Source: Bacteroidaceae bacterium
GTDB taxonomy: Bacteria; Bacteroidota; Bacteroidia; Bacteroidales; Bacteroidaceae
NCBI GenBank assembly: GCA_017651505.1
Contig: JAGCCV010000040.1
Span: 1 to 45,119 of the forward strand
Direction of reading: 5' to 3'
Length of the DNA stretch: 45,119 nt
Shown piece by piece: positions 16,186-24,594 of this stretch; position 1 is the first letter of the stretch, and every line of letters starts with the position of its first letter. Both the position numbers and the translations under genes were made by a program. The notes beneath the pieces are model-generated. The model saw only the letters and a program-made list of their open reading frames with translations. It did no database searches and was not told where the DNA came from.

Positions 16186-16236
16186 GCAATGTTTCCATGT
16201 TTGACAAAGATTCTTGCCAAAACATGGAAACAATGC
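16186..16236. promoter_or_regulatory. Long inverted repeat after the Tat reductase gene, related to 12080-12136
   Basis: Left arm GCAATGTTTCCATGTTTGAC (16186-16205) and right arm GCCAAAACATGGAAACAATG plus C (16216-16236) pair over most of their length around a 10-base spacer. It shares the TGTTTCCAT arm and the TTTGACAAAGAT stretch with the element at 12080. It begins 18 bases after the reductase stop, and on the minus strand the stem is followed directly by TTTTT. This copy could therefore act as an intrinsic terminator as well as, or instead of, an operator. Confidence 0.6.
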
Positions 16237-16254
16237 ACAATTAGTTAATAGCTT

Positions 16255-17691
16255 TTATAAAGTTCCTTGCTTCAATGCTTCCACATAATTGTCGATGCGC
16301 TGCATCTCTTGTGGGATGTTGATGCGCTGTGGACAGTTAGGTGTACACTGGCTGCATCCTGTGCAATGAGCAGCCTGACGGAGCTTGGGCACTGAACGGT
16401 CATAACCCACCAGGAATGCTTGACGCATCTTGCGATAGTTAGGGTCACCTTGGCTTTCGGGCAGGTTGCCCTCGTTCACGCATTTATTGTAATGCAACAG
16501 TGTACCTGGAATGTCAAGACCATAGGGGCAAGGCATGCAATACTGGCAGTTGTTGCATTGAATGATGGGGTATTTAATGAGCAACTTGGTCGTTTCTTCC
16601 AAGAACTCGTTTTCTTCATCAGTGAGTGGAACCAGCGGTGAGAAAGAACGCACATTGTCCTCCAGATGCTCCATATAGGTCATACCGCTCAGTACACTTA
16701 TCACCTGTGGATGGGTGCCTACCCATCGGAAAGCCCATGAGGCAACGCTGTTTTCAGGATTGCGTTCCTTGAGTCGATATACCAAATGTTGAGGCAAGTT
16801 AGACAGACGGCCACCCAGCAATGGCTCCATGATGACGATAGGAATATTACGCTCAGCCAGCATGTTGTACATGATTTCTCCCTGAACACCATTCAGCCCT
16901 TGTGGATAATGCCAATCCTGGTAATTCATCTGAATCTGGGCAAAGTCCCAGTGTGCCTCACCACTATCATGCATCTTCATCAAGTATTCCAGCACTTCGA
17001 TGTCACCATGATAAGAGAATCCCATATTGCGAATGCGTCCAGCTTCCTTTTCTTGCATTAGGAAGTCATGCATGCCGATGTCGAGATATTTGGCACGAAA
17101 GTTATCCATACCCGTCATTCCACCAGGTCCGAAACCTCCCAGACCTGCTCCGTGAATCAGGTAATAATCCAAGTAATCTACTTGAAGTTCCTTGAAAGAG
17201 TTGTGGTATCCGGCCAATGCAACATTACGTTCATTGCCATTGGGATCGAGGAATGTGGACATCTTGGTGGCGATGTAATAGCTATCGCGTGGGTGACGTT
17301 TCAGCGCAATACCAGTGGCACGTTCCGACTGTCCGCGACCATAGTGTGGCGATGTGTCGAAATAGTTTACACCATGTTCTATTGCATAATCCACTAGTTT
17401 GTTTACCTGTTCCTGGTCAATAATCTCACCCTGACCATTAGGATTGGGAATCATCGGCCAGCGCATACATCCATAGCCTAAAAGTGATATCTTATCACCC
17501 GTATTATGGTTGGTTCGATAGGTCATCTGGCCAGTTGGCACTGGGGTAGAGTAGTTACCTGCAGGGTCATAAGCAGCGTTCTTCTTGGGTCCGCAACTTT
17601 CAAAAGCCGTACCCGCAGCTACCGTTGCCCCTGCTCCCATTACTTTGAGGAATCCTCGACGGCTTATATTGTTCTTATTATTGTTTGCCAT
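16255..17691 (-). CDS. Tat-exported aldo/keto reductase with two C-terminal [4Fe-4S] motifs
   Basis: A 478-residue protein. The Tat signal is ISRRGFLKVMGAG (Arg11-Arg12). The aldo/keto reductase barrel has a full tetrad: Asp in NYFDTSPHYGRGQSE, its Tyr, Lys in IATKMS and His in YLIHGAG. The C-terminus adds two ferredoxin-type motifs, CNNCQYCMPCPYG and CTGCSQCTPNCP. A Tat signal suits a protein folded with Fe-S clusters before export. It lies 23 bases after a membrane polyferredoxin gene in an operon that also encodes two flavodoxins. Electrons could thus reach it through clusters rather than soluble NADPH (inferred). ATG 17691 is chosen over TTG 17700. Confidence 0.9.
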   Translation of the reverse strand: MANNNKNNISRRGFLKVMGAGATVAAGTAFESCGPKKNAAYDPAGNYSTPVPTGQMTYRTNHNTGDKISLLGYGCMRWPMIPNPNGQGEIIDQEQVNKLVDYAIEHGVNYFDTSPHYGRGQSERATGIALKRHPRDSYYIATKMSTFLDPNGNERNVALAGYHNSFKELQVDYLDYYLIHGAGLGGFGPGGMTGMDNFRAKYLDIGMHDFLMQEKEAGRIRNMGFSYHGDIEVLEYLMKMHDSGEAHWDFAQIQMNYQDWHYPQGLNGVQGEIMYNMLAERNIPIVIMEPLLGGRLSNLPQHLVYRLKERNPENSVASWAFRWVGTHPQVISVLSGMTYMEHLEDNVRSFSPLVPLTDEENEFLEETTKLLIKYPIIQCNNCQYCMPCPYGLDIPGTLLHYNKCVNEGNLPESQGDPNYRKMRQAFLVGYDRSVPKLRQAAHCTGCSQCTPNCPQRINIPQEMQRIDNYVEALKQGTL

Positions 17692-17720
17692 AATTATCAA
17701 TTATCCATTATCAATTATAT
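17692..17720. repeat. Short AT repeat at a gene junction
   Basis: The junction holds direct copies of ATTATCAATTAT separated by CCA, forming the end of one gene and the gap to the next. The same low-complexity style occurs at 30915-30942 inside ccsA. Confidence 0.5.
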
Positions 17721-19292
17721 TACTCTATGCACTTCGTGCCCTTCCACATGGATGGCACTGACAGGACGAGAAGGACAGAGGTTCTCGCAAGCACCGCAAC
17801 CGATGCAGAGCTCCTCGTTCACAGCAGGTATCTTCTTTGACTGCGGGTCGCTTGGATCTGACAGCACCATCTGGATGGCACTGGTCGGACAGTGGCGTGC
17901 ACAGTTGCCGCACTCCTGACCGTCGCGGATAGGAACGCACAATTCGCGTGTCCATACGGCATGACCAATCTGGATGGATGACTTCTCGGCCACATCAATC
18001 AGCTTGATGGCACCTGCAGGACAAACCTCTGAGCAGCGTACGCACTCAGGACGGCAATAACCCACCTCGTAGCTTGCCTCTGGCTGCATCAGGGTAATGA
18101 GGTCAGTGCTTGGACGCAGCACGCCATTAGGACAAGCAGACACGCAGAGCTGGCAACCTGTACAGTGACTTGCCATATTCTTCAGACTCACGGCACCTGG
18201 AGGCACAATCCTGGTGGCACGGTTGGGCTTCACCTTGTCGGCTATCTCTGCCAGACCGCCATCGACCTTCTTGTCGGTTGCCTCTGGAATGATCTGTGCC
18301 TTTGCTGCAGCTGCAGCACCCACAGCGATGGTGGTGAGGAATGTACGCAGGCCTGGATCTTTCACCTCAGCCTTTGCCTCTTCTGCCTTCACCTTGGGAG
18401 CAGCCTTTGCGGCAGGCTTCTCTACCACTACCGGCTTTGGGAATGCAGTTGCCATTGATGGAACAGCAAGCTTATAGCTCAGTGCGCCGAACTTACATTG
18501 TTCCAGGCAGTTGCCGCAAGTTACACAACGGCTGTAGTCAACGGTATGTGTCTTGTAGTCAATACATGAGGCCTTGCAGTTGCGAGAGCACATGCTGCAA
18601 TTCTTGCACTTCTCGGTATCGAAGGTAACATGGAAGAATGAGAAGCGTGCGAAGAATCCCAGTACGGTGCCCACAGGGCAGATGGTGTTGCAATAGGTGC
18701 GTCCGTTGCGCCAAGCCAGAATGAAGATAATGACCAGCGTAACGACAGCGATGATGAGGGTAGGCATTGACTTCACCCATATATCCACATCGTAGATGGC
18801 ATAGCTCTCATATTTCTCGGCAATGGAAGCCAGCACGTTGTTGCCCAGTCTGTAGATGGGCTGGAAGATGTTGCTGGCAATGCGTCCGTATGAGCTATAT
18901 GGAGCCAATAAAGCCACAAATGAGCCTACACCGGCAATGATGGCCATTACGAATACACCCAACACTGTGTATCTCAGTGTGCTCATAGCCTTAGAATAGG
19001 TGTAAGGGATCTTACGTTCCTTCTTGGGGCGAGCCTTCTTACCGAACCAGGCAATGATGTCCTGAAATACACCCATAGGGCAGATTACCGAGCAGTAGAT
19101 GCGTCCGAACAACAGCGTCAGGACAATGAGCAGAATGATGATTCCGACATTCAGTGCCAACACTGCTGGCAGGAACTGCAGTTTAGCCATCCATGAGAAA
19201 TAGGTGTGCGTTACACCAGTAAAATCCAAGAACATCAGGGTGATGCACACGAAGAAAATGGTGGCTAATGTTAGTCTAATTTTACGTACCAT
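17715..19292 (-). CDS. NapH/NapG-like membrane polyferredoxin fusion
   Basis: A 525-residue inner-membrane electron carrier. Several membrane segments (about 8-25, 40-65, 95-130, 175-195) carry two CX3CP motifs (YCSVICPMG, YCNTICPVG) as in NapH. CKNCSMCSRNC and CVTCGNCLEQC ferredoxin motifs come next. A Lys/Ala-rich linker and a hydrophobic stretch (RTFLTTIAVGAAAAAKA) resembling a degraded NapG signal follow. A second set of clusters (CTGCQLCVSACP, CVRCSEVCP, CGNCARHCP, CIGCGACENLCP) ends the protein. It looks like a NapH-type quinol-side protein joined to a NapG-type ferredoxin. Flavodoxin genes lie upstream and the Fe-S aldo/keto reductase downstream, so it probably links a cytoplasmic or quinone donor to that enzyme. 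Confidence 0.88.
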   Translation of the reverse strand: MVRKIRLTLATIFFVCITLMFLDFTGVTHTYFSWMAKLQFLPAVLALNVGIIILLIVLTLLFGRIYCSVICPMGVFQDIIAWFGKKARPKKERKIPYTYSKAMSTLRYTVLGVFVMAIIAGVGSFVALLAPYSSYGRIASNIFQPIYRLGNNVLASIAEKYESYAIYDVDIWVKSMPTLIIAVVTLVIIFILAWRNGRTYCNTICPVGTVLGFFARFSFFHVTFDTEKCKNCSMCSRNCKASCIDYKTHTVDYSRCVTCGNCLEQCKFGALSYKLAVPSMATAFPKPVVVEKPAAKAAPKVKAEEAKAEVKDPGLRTFLTTIAVGAAAAAKAQIIPEATDKKVDGGLAEIADKVKPNRATRIVPPGAVSLKNMASHCTGCQLCVSACPNGVLRPSTDLITLMQPEASYEVGYCRPECVRCSEVCPAGAIKLIDVAEKSSIQIGHAVWTRELCVPIRDGQECGNCARHCPTSAIQMVLSDPSDPQSKKIPAVNEELCIGCGACENLCPSRPVSAIHVEGHEVHRVI

Positions 19293-19329
19293 AGCTATTT
19301 AAATATTTTGATATTGTGTTATTGCTTGA

Positions 19330-19974
19330 TTAAAAACCCAACTCAGTGAGCCATTTAATAACCCTGTCTTTACCAGTACGGGCTTCCGTACCTTTGGTGG
19401 CAAGTGCTTTCTCGAAACTGGCATTAGGGTAGAGTTTCTTCAGGTCGTTAACCACACTGCCCAGACCGCTACCTTCGTGTGTGGTGAAAGGTATGATGGT
19501 CTTTCCGTTCAAATCATATTTATCAAAGAAAGTGAACATTACCTGTGGGAAAGTGCCCCACCAGATAGGTGTGCCAATGAAAACGGTGTCGTAGTCATCC
19601 ATGTTGTTCACGCTGCCTTTAAAAGCAGGCTTCTCTCCTTTGCGCTGTTCTTCCTGAGCCACCTTAATCAGTTCGTTGTAAGACATATCATAGCTTTTCT
19701 CAGCCACCACCTCAAACTGGTCGGCACCCGTATATTCCTTAATGTAGTCAGCAATGATTTTGGTGTTTCCCACTTCAATATTTCCTACAGCATAGTTCTC
19801 ACCTGCATGAGAGAAATAGATGATCAAAGCCTTACCTTCTTTGGCAGAGACTGTCGATTCTTTTGCTGGTTCGCTTGCAGCGTCATTGGCTGTTTTGTTG
19901 TCAGAAGAAGCATTGCATGATGTGCTTAGCAACATACCAACAGCAGTAATCATAAGAGTTTTGAAAATTTTCAT
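19330..19974 (-). CDS. Flavodoxin with lipoprotein signal
   Basis: A 214-residue protein with signal MKIFKTLMITAVGMLLSTSC (probable lipid-modified Cys20) and an Asp/Glu/Lys-rich linker. A flavodoxin domain of the Flavodoxin_4 type follows: IIYFSHAGENYAVGNIEVGN, FIGTPIWWGTFPQVMFTFF and IIPFTTHEGSGLGS. FMN-binding segments are intact. Flavodoxins normally work in the cytoplasm, so a lipid-anchored one is unusual and implies electron transfer at the outer face of the membrane. It is 22 bases after a cytoplasmic paralogue and 37 bases before the polyferredoxin gene. Confidence 0.88.
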   Translation of the reverse strand: MKIFKTLMITAVGMLLSTSCNASSDNKTANDAASEPAKESTVSAKEGKALIIYFSHAGENYAVGNIEVGNTKIIADYIKEYTGADQFEVVAEKSYDMSYNELIKVAQEEQRKGEKPAFKGSVNNMDDYDTVFIGTPIWWGTFPQVMFTFFDKYDLNGKTIIPFTTHEGSGLGSVVNDLKKLYPNASFEKALATKGTEARTGKDRVIKWLTELGF

Positions 19975-19996
19975 GATATAGTATTTTTATTCAGTT

Positions 19997-20518
19997 TCAG
20001 TTTTTTGCCAAGTTGGCGATTTCCAGTGCCTCACGGTCGGCATTGGGAGCTTCTGCTCCGTGGATGGAAGTGCCGTCGGTAACGTTAGCACCAGGACAAA
20101 GTTTCTTGATGAAACGAACACTTGACCCCATGCCGCTGCCTTCGTTGGTGCAGAAAGGAATGATGGTCTTGCCTGTAAAGTCGTATGACTCTAAGAAGGT
20201 GTAGCACACCATTGGCATAGTGCCCCACCAGTTGGGATAACCTAAAATAATGGTTTCGTACTGGTCGATGCTGGCCAATGCATTCTTAACTTCAGGACGC
20301 GCTTTGTCGCGCAACTCTTGCTTGGCCTCTTCGATGCAGGTCATGTAGTCCTTGGAATACTCATAAGTGGTGTCAATCTGGAAGACGTCGGCTTCGGGTA
20401 GCAAAGCTTTTATTTTGCCTGCAACGACCTCGGTGTTACCCAGTGTCAGGTTTTTGATACTCCCGTTCACATAATTCTCTCCTCGACGAGAGTAGTACGC
20501 AATTAAAACTTTTCCCAT
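19997..20518 (-). CDS. Cytoplasmic flavodoxin
   Basis: A 173-residue flavodoxin without a signal: VLIAYYSRRGENYVNGSIKNL at the N-terminal phosphate loop, ILGYPNWWGTMPMVCYTFLESY and IIPFCTNEGSGMGSS. It is paralogous to the next gene product, as the shared WWGTxPxV and EGSGxGS motifs show. It is the first gene of the four-gene redox operon. It could accept electrons in the cytoplasm for the membrane polyferredoxin (inferred). TAAATTTG on the minus strand at 20545-20552 is a likely -7 element. Confidence 0.9.
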   Translation of the reverse strand: MGKVLIAYYSRRGENYVNGSIKNLTLGNTEVVAGKIKALLPEADVFQIDTTYEYSKDYMTCIEEAKQELRDKARPEVKNALASIDQYETIILGYPNWWGTMPMVCYTFLESYDFTGKTIIPFCTNEGSGMGSSVRFIKKLCPGANVTDGTSIHGAEAPNADREALEIANLAKN

Positions 20519-20544
20519 AATACTATTAATTATATTTATGAATG

Positions 20545-20552
20545 CAAATTTA
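20545..20552 (-). promoter_or_regulatory. Probable -7 element of the flavodoxin operon
   Basis: Minus strand TAAATTTG, an exact TAnnTTTG match 27 bases before ATG 20518. No well-spaced TTTG was found upstream. Confidence 0.4.
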
Positions 20553-20676
20553 CAATGAACCCCGTCAATTGTATTTACCGATTTTACTGTAGATTTTACC
20601 TAAATTTCGGTTATGATTGTTTTTGTCACCTTTTGCTTTTGATAATTCTGAAAAATTGGTAATTAAAGCCGCCATT

Positions 20677-20713
20677 TTTGTTAATCTCACATGGATGATA
20701 GTTCCTAATTTTG
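20677..20713 (+). promoter_or_regulatory. Possible promoter for the first TonB-dependent receptor
   Basis: TTTG at 20677-20680 and TAATTTTG at 20706-20713. The 25-base spacing is longer than usual, but the -7 box is exact and lies 31 bases before the ATG. Confidence 0.45.
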
Positions 20714-20743
20714 CATACTGTAAAAACAGAACAGATTGTTGAT

Positions 20744-22987
20744 ATGAAGTATTTGAGAATTTTGACTATGTTTTCTGTCTGCCTGACATCAGGCAGCTTG
20801 TTCGCTCAGAACAATGCTAACGACAGTATTCAGGAAAATCGTCGCAGCAACCAGAATGTGATGCTCAACGCATCGTCGGCCACTGCTCCACGCACTATCT
20901 CGCTGGGTATTCCCAGCAGTGGGTCAGCTATCTTCGAAGATGGGCTGCCTGTTTCTTTCTACTTGGGTTTCTTCCCAGGCTACTGGTCTTGGCATAACGG
21001 ACTGAACACACAGTCGATGTCACTTTCCACCCTCGACGAGAGTGCTTTGCGCGTGGGCATCATTGGCTATTTCCCAAGTTCTACTTCTAAAGTCACTTCC
21101 GATAAGCTGAGTGGCGGAGTGAACTACTCACTAAATCAATATGGACAGCATCAGGTTGACTTGAATGTGGGAGCTCCGTTGGGTAAGGGTTGGGGCTTCA
21201 ACCTCAATACCTACCAGAACTTTGACAGAGGTTCCAATCATCTGGATATGATGTACCTTCAAGATCGCATACAGTTTTATAAACTGGCTGTGTCAAAATC
21301 ATTTGCTGAGGGTAGGGGGCGTGCTTCGCTTACCTATAACTATATGAGTACCATGAGCCTTGCCGAAAACTACGGACCGTTTATTTTCGTGGGCGACGGC
21401 AGTGTGAAAGAGTTTGACGGCTTCGATTTGGGACATGATCAGTATTTGCCCAATCTGGACTACTATACCTATATCGACCCAAAGGATGGTCTGACCAAAA
21501 GTCGTAACTTCACTGACGACGGACTGACTAAATCCCATATGGCCACTTTCAATCTTAATTATAAGTTCCTGAATGGCAATGAACTGTATTTTCGTTCTCG
21601 ACTGAAAACCATTCATACCGACATTGCCAACCTAATGTTGGGCTCCATCAGTCAGGTGGGTACGGCCGATGGCTATACCTTTCAAGATGGTACCGCCTTT
21701 GCCGGCAATGTGCAAAACCGATTCTACAGCAACTATGATACTACTGACAGTGACTGGATGAACACCATCGAACTGCGTGGCAAGAACAACAGGCACGAAT
21801 GGTTCGTGGCAGCAGACGCTTGGTTCGACCATACATCACAATCCACCTTTACGGGCAACTTTGCTCATGAGGCGAAGAAAGACCCTCAGCAACTCTATTT
21901 TAATGGGCAGGATTACTGGGTGTTCAACACGGGTTCCAACTATTTCAATGGCAACGAGACTAAAATTGCCATATATGGCCGCGACCAGTGGAAACCTACA
22001 AGCAGACTAACCCTGACGGGAGGTGTGCGTCTGGAATATATGAATGTGAATGGCAAGGCTGCTAACAACGTGGATGGTGCTACCAATAACAGTCGCACAT
22101 CAGGTTGGTCATTGCTCAGTCCGGGTGTGACTAAGAACAAGATTTCTGAGAACTGGCTGAATACAGCTGCCACTTTTACTGCCTATTACCGTGTGACACC
22201 AGGCTTTGCACTTCAGGCTGACGCATTTGCAACCTATCGTCGCCCTGAGATAACTGAATATGGCACAGCCATGTCGCCTGTGACTGATATTAAGAGCAAC
22301 TATATGTTCCGTGCCGGCATCAACTATCGTAATTCCTGGCTCGACTTGCAGTCGCTGTTCACCTACCTGGTACAGAAGAACAACTTTGTCAACTCGCTGT
22401 GGACGCACAAGCTAACCAAAGCTGCAGGGGGATACCCTGAAGGCTATCAGGAGAGTGTCTATATACCGTCGTTCTATAATATTGATGCAATAGGGTGGAC
22501 CACCGACTTTGTGCTGACCCCATTCAAGGGTTTCACCTTCCACGGACTCATCAACCTGCGTGCGCCTCGCTATCGCGACTACAAGTTTGAGCCTGTGTTC
22601 AGCGACGGATATCGTGAAACCTATGATTTCAGTGATAACAAGGTAACAGGCATCAGCAGCGTCGAGATTGAACTCGAACCATCTTACACCATTGGCAAAT
22701 GGAGGTTGTGGGCTAGTGCGCGTTACTATAGCCGACAATACATCAACATCACCAACTCGCTGTATTTCAATCCGCGTTGGGAGACCTTCGGAGGTGTCGA
22801 TTTCAATTTCAGTCCGAAGGTGGCATTCAGTGTCAACGTAGTGAATTTCTTCAATCAGAAGGGAGCTAGTGCCGGCATTCAGGCAGCCAGTTTGGCCACC
22901 GATGCCACACCGTTTAAGAACTATTTGACATCAGGCACCTACATCCGTCCGTTTACACTGGAATTTGCCACAAGGATTTCCTTCTGA
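20744..22987 (+). CDS. TonB-dependent receptor-like outer-membrane protein
   Basis: A 747-residue outer-membrane protein. Sec signal MKYLRILTMFSVCLTSGSLFAQ; then a plug-like region (APRTISLGIPSSGSAIFEDGLPV through STLDESALRVG) without an N-terminal carboxypeptidase-like domain. A barrel rich in alternating aromatic strands follows, ending LEFATRISF with a C-terminal Phe. No SusD partner is next to it, so it is not a standard glycan receptor. The substrate is unknown; its divergent neighbour is the flavodoxin operon. ATG 20744 starts the signal and replaces a TTG at 20711. Confidence 0.8.
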   Translation: MKYLRILTMFSVCLTSGSLFAQNNANDSIQENRRSNQNVMLNASSATAPRTISLGIPSSGSAIFEDGLPVSFYLGFFPGYWSWHNGLNTQSMSLSTLDESALRVGIIGYFPSSTSKVTSDKLSGGVNYSLNQYGQHQVDLNVGAPLGKGWGFNLNTYQNFDRGSNHLDMMYLQDRIQFYKLAVSKSFAEGRGRASLTYNYMSTMSLAENYGPFIFVGDGSVKEFDGFDLGHDQYLPNLDYYTYIDPKDGLTKSRNFTDDGLTKSHMATFNLNYKFLNGNELYFRSRLKTIHTDIANLMLGSISQVGTADGYTFQDGTAFAGNVQNRFYSNYDTTDSDWMNTIELRGKNNRHEWFVAADAWFDHTSQSTFTGNFAHEAKKDPQQLYFNGQDYWVFNTGSNYFNGNETKIAIYGRDQWKPTSRLTLTGGVRLEYMNVNGKAANNVDGATNNSRTSGWSLLSPGVTKNKISENWLNTAATFTAYYRVTPGFALQADAFATYRRPEITEYGTAMSPVTDIKSNYMFRAGINYRNSWLDLQSLFTYLVQKNNFVNSLWTHKLTKAAGGYPEGYQESVYIPSFYNIDAIGWTTDFVLTPFKGFTFHGLINLRAPRYRDYKFEPVFSDGYRETYDFSDNKVTGISSVEIELEPSYTIGKWRLWASARYYSRQYINITNSLYFNPRWETFGGVDFNFSPKVAFSVNVVNFFNQKGASAGIQAASLATDATPFKNYLTSGTYIRPFTLEFATRISF

Positions 22988-23065
22988 CAACTGCGCGGAT
23001 CATGTAGTGCATAGATGAATCAAAGTATTTTTGAATGTTTGCTTATTTCTGCTGTTCTATTTGCA

Positions 23066-23104
23066 AAAGAAGGGGCGCCTATAAGTTTGGCACCCCTTCT
23101 GTTA
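23066..23104. terminator. Bidirectional terminator-like hairpin
   Basis: AGAAGGGGCGCC (23068-23079) pairs with GGCACCCCTTCT (23089-23100). There is one C-A mismatch on the plus strand, which becomes a G-U pair on the minus strand. T-rich sequence follows on the minus side (TTTTGC). It lies between the convergent receptor and PQQ-propeller genes, as expected for a shared terminator. Confidence 0.7.
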
Positions 23105-23120
23105 TTCGCTTAATAGATAA

Positions 23121-24443
23121 TCATTTGATGTTTACGCATATCATATGTGTCTGGTCACGTAGCAGCAGTTTGCCATTCGATAACGCCATAGGAGCCCAGT
23201 TTTGTGTTCCGAAACTTGCCATAAAGTTGTTGCCGCTGTCATCCTGCTTCTCAATAAGCAGTTCGGCTTTGGCTATTTGTTTGTATTCATTTGGATTCGG
23301 TTCGATGAGGTATAAAGATTTTGCACCATCGGTGGCCAGCATCATACCATCCACAATGATGATACTGCCACGATTGAAGTCAGGAGAGCGGCGAGTCTTC
23401 CATTTAATGTTACCCTCCATGTCCATGCAAACCATTCCGTCACGTTTGTTGTTGGTACGATACTGTGCGTAGAAGTAACCATTATAGAAGACAGCAGGCT
23501 TTGTCTGGTCGCCAAAATTAGTAGTAGTAAACAACTCCTTCACTTCATAGGCATCATTAGTACCTTTGTTTACTTGCAGCATCGTAGCTCCACGCTCATA
23601 TCCACCTACAATCAGCATTTTGTTGTTGCCAGCATCGGTAGCACAGGCCACAGGAATGTGGCATTCCCAATTGTCGTAGCGCCAAAGAATTTTGCCAGTG
23701 AGTGGCTCTATACCAACCACACTACCTTTTTTAGCTTCCCTTTGAGGACCACCAGGGAAACCACCTGCTTCTGAAGCAGTGACCATCACTACATGGTCGG
23801 TTCCATCTATCTTTACGAGCGTAGGACTCACATAGCCCGTAGGACCTAATGATGCAGTTTTCCACTTCTCTGCACCCGTATTCTTGTCATAGGCAACGAC
23901 ACCTGCTCCAGGAGCCTGAGAAGCAATGATCAACAAGTCGCCATACAGTAATGGGCACTGCGAGATGGCCCACTGAGGAATCTGGCCACCGCCATAGTCT
24001 TTCCACACATTCTTGTGCCATACAGGTTGGTGGGTGTTGATGTCTATGCAGTATAGGTCACCATAAGGGCCGCAGCTATATACATGTTTGTCATCCACTA
24101 CAGGAACAGTGCGCGAGCCAGGAAACATTACCGACCCTGGAGCATCATAGTTGTAGTTCCACAATTCTTTGCCCGTTTGCAAGTCATAGCACCGCATGGT
24201 GTCTCCTGTTTCATCATCCCTGTCTAACAGATAGATTTTTCCAGCCTTGATAACAGGACCACCAAAACCAATACCCAGGTCAGTTGACCATAAGACCTTA
24301 GGCCCCTCTGCTGGCCAAGATTTCATTATTCCTTTCTCTTGTGAGATACCATTTCTGTCAGGACCCATAAACTGAGGCCAATCTTGTGCTTGCATGCTTA
24401 ATGCACCAGCAGTGATAGCTAATGTTAAAAGGATTTTTCTCAT
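23121..24443 (-). CDS. Secreted PQQ-like beta-propeller protein
   Basis: A 440-residue protein with Sec signal MRKILLTLAITAGALSMQAQ and repeated propeller blades (YDLQTGKELWNYNYDAPG, YDKNTGAEKWKTASLGPTG, EPLTGKILWRYDNWE, DMEGNIKWKTRRSPDF). It opens with DWPQFMGPDRNG, the WPQFRGPxRxG-type start of outer-membrane-assembly-like or dehydrogenase-like propellers. Quinone-binding residues cannot be confirmed. Function is unknown; binding or scaffolding is as likely as catalysis. It stands alone with a TATCTTTG element upstream. Confidence 0.82.
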   Translation of the reverse strand: MRKILLTLAITAGALSMQAQDWPQFMGPDRNGISQEKGIMKSWPAEGPKVLWSTDLGIGFGGPVIKAGKIYLLDRDDETGDTMRCYDLQTGKELWNYNYDAPGSVMFPGSRTVPVVDDKHVYSCGPYGDLYCIDINTHQPVWHKNVWKDYGGGQIPQWAISQCPLLYGDLLIIASQAPGAGVVAYDKNTGAEKWKTASLGPTGYVSPTLVKIDGTDHVVMVTASEAGGFPGGPQREAKKGSVVGIEPLTGKILWRYDNWECHIPVACATDAGNNKMLIVGGYERGATMLQVNKGTNDAYEVKELFTTTNFGDQTKPAVFYNGYFYAQYRTNNKRDGMVCMDMEGNIKWKTRRSPDFNRGSIIIVDGMMLATDGAKSLYLIEPNPNEYKQIAKAELLIEKQDDSGNNFMASFGTQNWAPMALSNGKLLLRDQTHMICVNIK

Positions 24444-24474
24444 TTTGAATGTTTTGTTTAGTTATAATTCTTTG

Positions 24475-24482
24475 CAAAGATA
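24475..24482 (-). promoter_or_regulatory. Probable -7 element of the PQQ-propeller gene
   Basis: Minus strand TATCTTTG, exact match, 31 bases before ATG 24443. No TTTG at the usual distance. Confidence 0.4.
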
Positions 24483-24594
24483 TGTTATCAATAATGATAG
24501 ATATTTATCAATATTGCGGTTGTTTTTACCAATTTTACATAACAAGCATGCTGTGGGTGTAATATAGTAAGAAACTGGAGAGACAGGAAGCACT

